A stretch of 7,674 nucleotides of DNA from the NCBI GenBank assembly GCA_964630755.1, contig CAZVYS010000033.1, forward strand, positions 1 through 7,674, in the 5' to 3' direction. The notes under the pieces are model-generated. The model was not told the origin of the DNA. It made no database searches and saw nothing but the letters and a program-made list of their open reading frames with translations. The DNA comes from CAZVYS01 sp964630755 (GTDB lineage: Bacteria; Patescibacteriota; Microgenomatia; UBA1400; CG1-02-47-37). The number at the start of each line of letters is the position of its first letter. Positions within the stretch are counted from its first letter, which is position 1. Positions 6,434 to 7,674 of the stretch are shown here, one piece after another. A program made the position numbers and the translations under genes.

Positions 6434-7165
6434 ATGGATACAGCCATTCAGTTAACAAACATCACTAAGGCATTTAATATTCCAAAAGAAAAACTTGATT
6501 CAATCCAAGAAAGGCTACTTAGTTTTAAGTTTAGAAGTGCCACTAGTAAATTTAAGGCTTTAGATAATATTACCTTGTCAGTTAAAAAAGGAGACTGGAT
6601 AGGTGTTATTGGCCCAAATGGATCAGGCAAGTCTACTATGTTAAAAATAATTGCCGGGATTTACAGACAAGATTCAGGCAAGATTGAAGTTACCGGTCAT
6701 TTAATTCCTTTCTTAGAGCTAGGAGTTGGTTTTAATCTTGAACTATCGGCCAAAGACAACATTTATTTAAATGGTGTCATTTTAGGTATGTCTCGAAAGA
6801 AAATTAAATCAAAGTTTGACACTATAGTTAGCTTTGCCAACATCAAGCCATTCATTAATCAAAAATTAAAAAACTTTTCTTCAGGCATGCAGGTTAGGCT
6901 GGCTTTTTCTATTGCTATGCAATCATCAGGGGATATTTTTTTACTTGATGAAGTCTTAGCAGTTGGTGATTATCAATTCCAGCAAAAATGTGATCAAGTT
7001 TTTAAAGTTATGAAAAAAAACCGCAAAACAGCTCTACTTGTCAGTCATGACCTAGATAGTATATTAAAATACTGTAATCACGTTATTTGGATTGATCATG
7101 GCAAAATAGTTAGTTCAGGTGATCCTAACACGGTTATCAAGCAATATACTCGATTTGTTTCTTAA
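6434..7165 (+). CDS. ABC transporter ATPase for polysaccharide export (Wzt/TagH/KpsT family), short form without a C-terminal carbohydrate-binding domain
   Basis: From the ATG at 6434 the protein has 243 residues. All ATPase motifs are present: Walker A GPNGSGKST (60-68), the family-specific LELGVGF in place of a classic Q-loop (94-100), KDNIYLNGVILG (107-118), signature FSSGMQVRL (148-156), Walker B IFLLDEVLAVGD (168-179) with Glu173, and the H-loop His205 in LLVSHDLD. The N-terminal FNIPKEKLDSIQERLLSFKF stretch (14-33) is typical of O-antigen and teichoic-acid exporters. It ends at TRFVS, so the C-terminal glycan-recognition domain of longer Wzt proteins is absent. The start was chosen because it lies 1 base after the permease TAA, implying translational coupling, and gives the usual N-terminus. 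An upstream TTG at 6416 would add six residues of poor family fit. The 3' end overlaps the convergent glycosyltransferase gene by 29 bp. Confidence 0.93.
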   Translation: MDTAIQLTNITKAFNIPKEKLDSIQERLLSFKFRSATSKFKALDNITLSVKKGDWIGVIGPNGSGKSTMLKIIAGIYRQDSGKIEVTGHLIPFLELGVGFNLELSAKDNIYLNGVILGMSRKKIKSKFDTIVSFANIKPFINQKLKNFSSGMQVRLAFSIAMQSSGDIFLLDEVLAVGDYQFQQKCDQVFKVMKKNRKTALLVSHDLDSILKYCNHVIWIDHGKIVSSGDPNTVIKQYTRFVS

Positions 7166-7674
7166 TTAATTCTATTTTTTTTAAGCTATGATTCCTATTA
7201 ACGTAAATAAAGTGATTATTAGATAACTTTTTTGCTTTCAAAGAATTTTTTGATAATAAGCTTGTATTTTTCACTAACTTATTAAAACTATTTTCTGCCA
7301 CGAATCCACAATAATATTTTGTTAAATAGTTATCAGGATTAACCTTTAAGCTCACCACTGGAGTATTAGTTATACCAGCCTGCAAGAACGTATTTGGAAA
7401 CCCTTCGGCTGTTGAAGTATTAACTAATGCCTTTGCCTTTTTAAACCAACTATTAATCTTAATAATCGGTACAGCAGTGATTAATTTAAGATTAGTTAGT
7501 TTTTCAGCCTGATTTTTAATTTTTTTAAATAACTGTTTGTTATTTCCTTGCCGACACACCATTACAAACTTTTCATTTGGTAATTTTTTTGCCAATCTAA
7601 CAAAGATTAACGGTTGTTTCCATTCATCAGCGCGTCCTACCCAAAGAATAAATTTGCGCTTTAAGTTCTTTTCT
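7137..7674 (-). CDS. Glycosyltransferase family 4 (GT-B fold, Glycos_transf_1), C-terminal part; 5' end outside window
   Basis: The minus-strand frame is open from the right edge (first full codon at 7673) to a TGA at 7139-7137, giving 178 residues of the donor-binding domain. The TTG at 7595 is internal. The fragment begins with FILWVGRADEWKQP (8-21), the typical first strand and basic turn of GT4 C-terminal domains. Then come KFVMVCRQG (35-43), a segment ending AKALVNTSTAEGFPNTFLQAG (80-100), and TPVVSLKVNPDNY (104-116) followed by a Cys-Gly-Phe-Val turn. The EX7E motif reads E90-x7-Q98, so the second Glu is Gln. It would transfer a sugar from a nucleotide donor to a growing lipid-linked glycan on the cytoplasmic side; donor and acceptor cannot be told. 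The C-terminus is Lys-rich. It converges on the exporter ATPase gene with a 29-bp overlap. Confidence 0.88.
   Translation of the reverse strand, partial: EKNLKRKFILWVGRADEWKQPLIFVRLAKKLPNEKFVMVCRQGNNKQLFKKIKNQAEKLTNLKLITAVPIIKINSWFKKAKALVNTSTAEGFPNTFLQAGITNTPVVSLKVNPDNYLTKYYCGFVAENSFNKLVKNTSLLSKNSLKAKKLSNNHFIYVNRNHSLKKIELIKKQIEYIA

Noticed and set aside
6448..6630. Open frame of 60 codons on the - strand
   Set aside because: It is the reverse-strand shadow of the ATPase Walker A region.
7163..7182. T8 tract shortly after the ATPase stop as a terminator
   Set aside because: There is no GC-containing stem before the T-run, only a TTAATTAA palindrome, and the region codes for the convergent glycosyltransferase.
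1..7674. Alternative genetic code (UGA as Gly, as in some CPR lineages)
   Set aside because: All frames read through with the standard code, and two genes (asnB-like and GT4) end at TGA at family-appropriate positions.
1..7674. CRISPR array, tRNA, insertion sequence or phage module
   Set aside because: No spaced direct repeats, cloverleaf, transposase or integrase motifs were seen on either strand.

Overview
The window is a gene-dense, AT-rich piece of a bacterial surface-glycan locus. Roughly a third of the bases are G or C, by eye. Seven protein genes cover all but about 60 bases, and both end genes run off the window. I see no rRNA, tRNA, CRISPR array, transposase or integrase. The low G+C, very short spacers, overlapping gene ends, absence of Shine-Dalgarno motifs and a YfhO/PTPS-related membrane protein of a type I associate with Microgenomates/Patescibacteria (Candidate Phyla Radiation) all suggest a member of that group. 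This is an inference from sequence character, not a proven placement. The standard bacterial code fits: TAA, TAG and TGA all end genes here, and TGA ends two of them.

Layout, left to right: (1) 3' part of a polytopic membrane protein, + strand, to 1075; (2) DegT/DnrJ/EryC1/StrS PLP-dependent sugar aminotransferase, - strand, 1023-2225; (3) GT39/ArnT-like polyprenyl-phosphate-sugar transferase, + strand, 2257-3774; (4) AsnB-type glutamine-dependent amidotransferase, - strand, 3765-5627; (5) and (6) an ABC-2 permease and its ATPase of the Wzm/Wzt (TagG/TagH, KpsM/KpsT) type, + strand, 5656-6432 and 6434-7165; (7) C-terminal part of a GT4 glycosyltransferase, - strand, 7137 to the right edge.

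A reasonable working model is as follows. A nucleotide-activated keto sugar is aminated by the aminotransferase. The GT4 enzyme builds a lipid-linked glycan in the cytoplasm and the ABC transporter flips it out. The multi-membrane GT-C-like enzyme(s) add sugars on the outer face. The AsnB homologue either makes asparagine or amidates a carboxyl group on the glycan.

The most unusual feature is the architecture. Strand changes at almost every gene, and all three convergent pairs overlap at their 3' ends (53, 10 and 29 bp). Both divergent pairs are separated by only about 30 bp, and those spacers carry dyad-symmetric TATAAT-like -10 elements 6-11 bases from each ATG. That predicts leaderless or near-leaderless mRNAs fired from shared bidirectional promoters. 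The first gene also appears to have lost its usual C-terminal membrane anchor exactly where it runs into the aminotransferase gene, which looks like a recombination joint. I found no convincing wholly new biological system.
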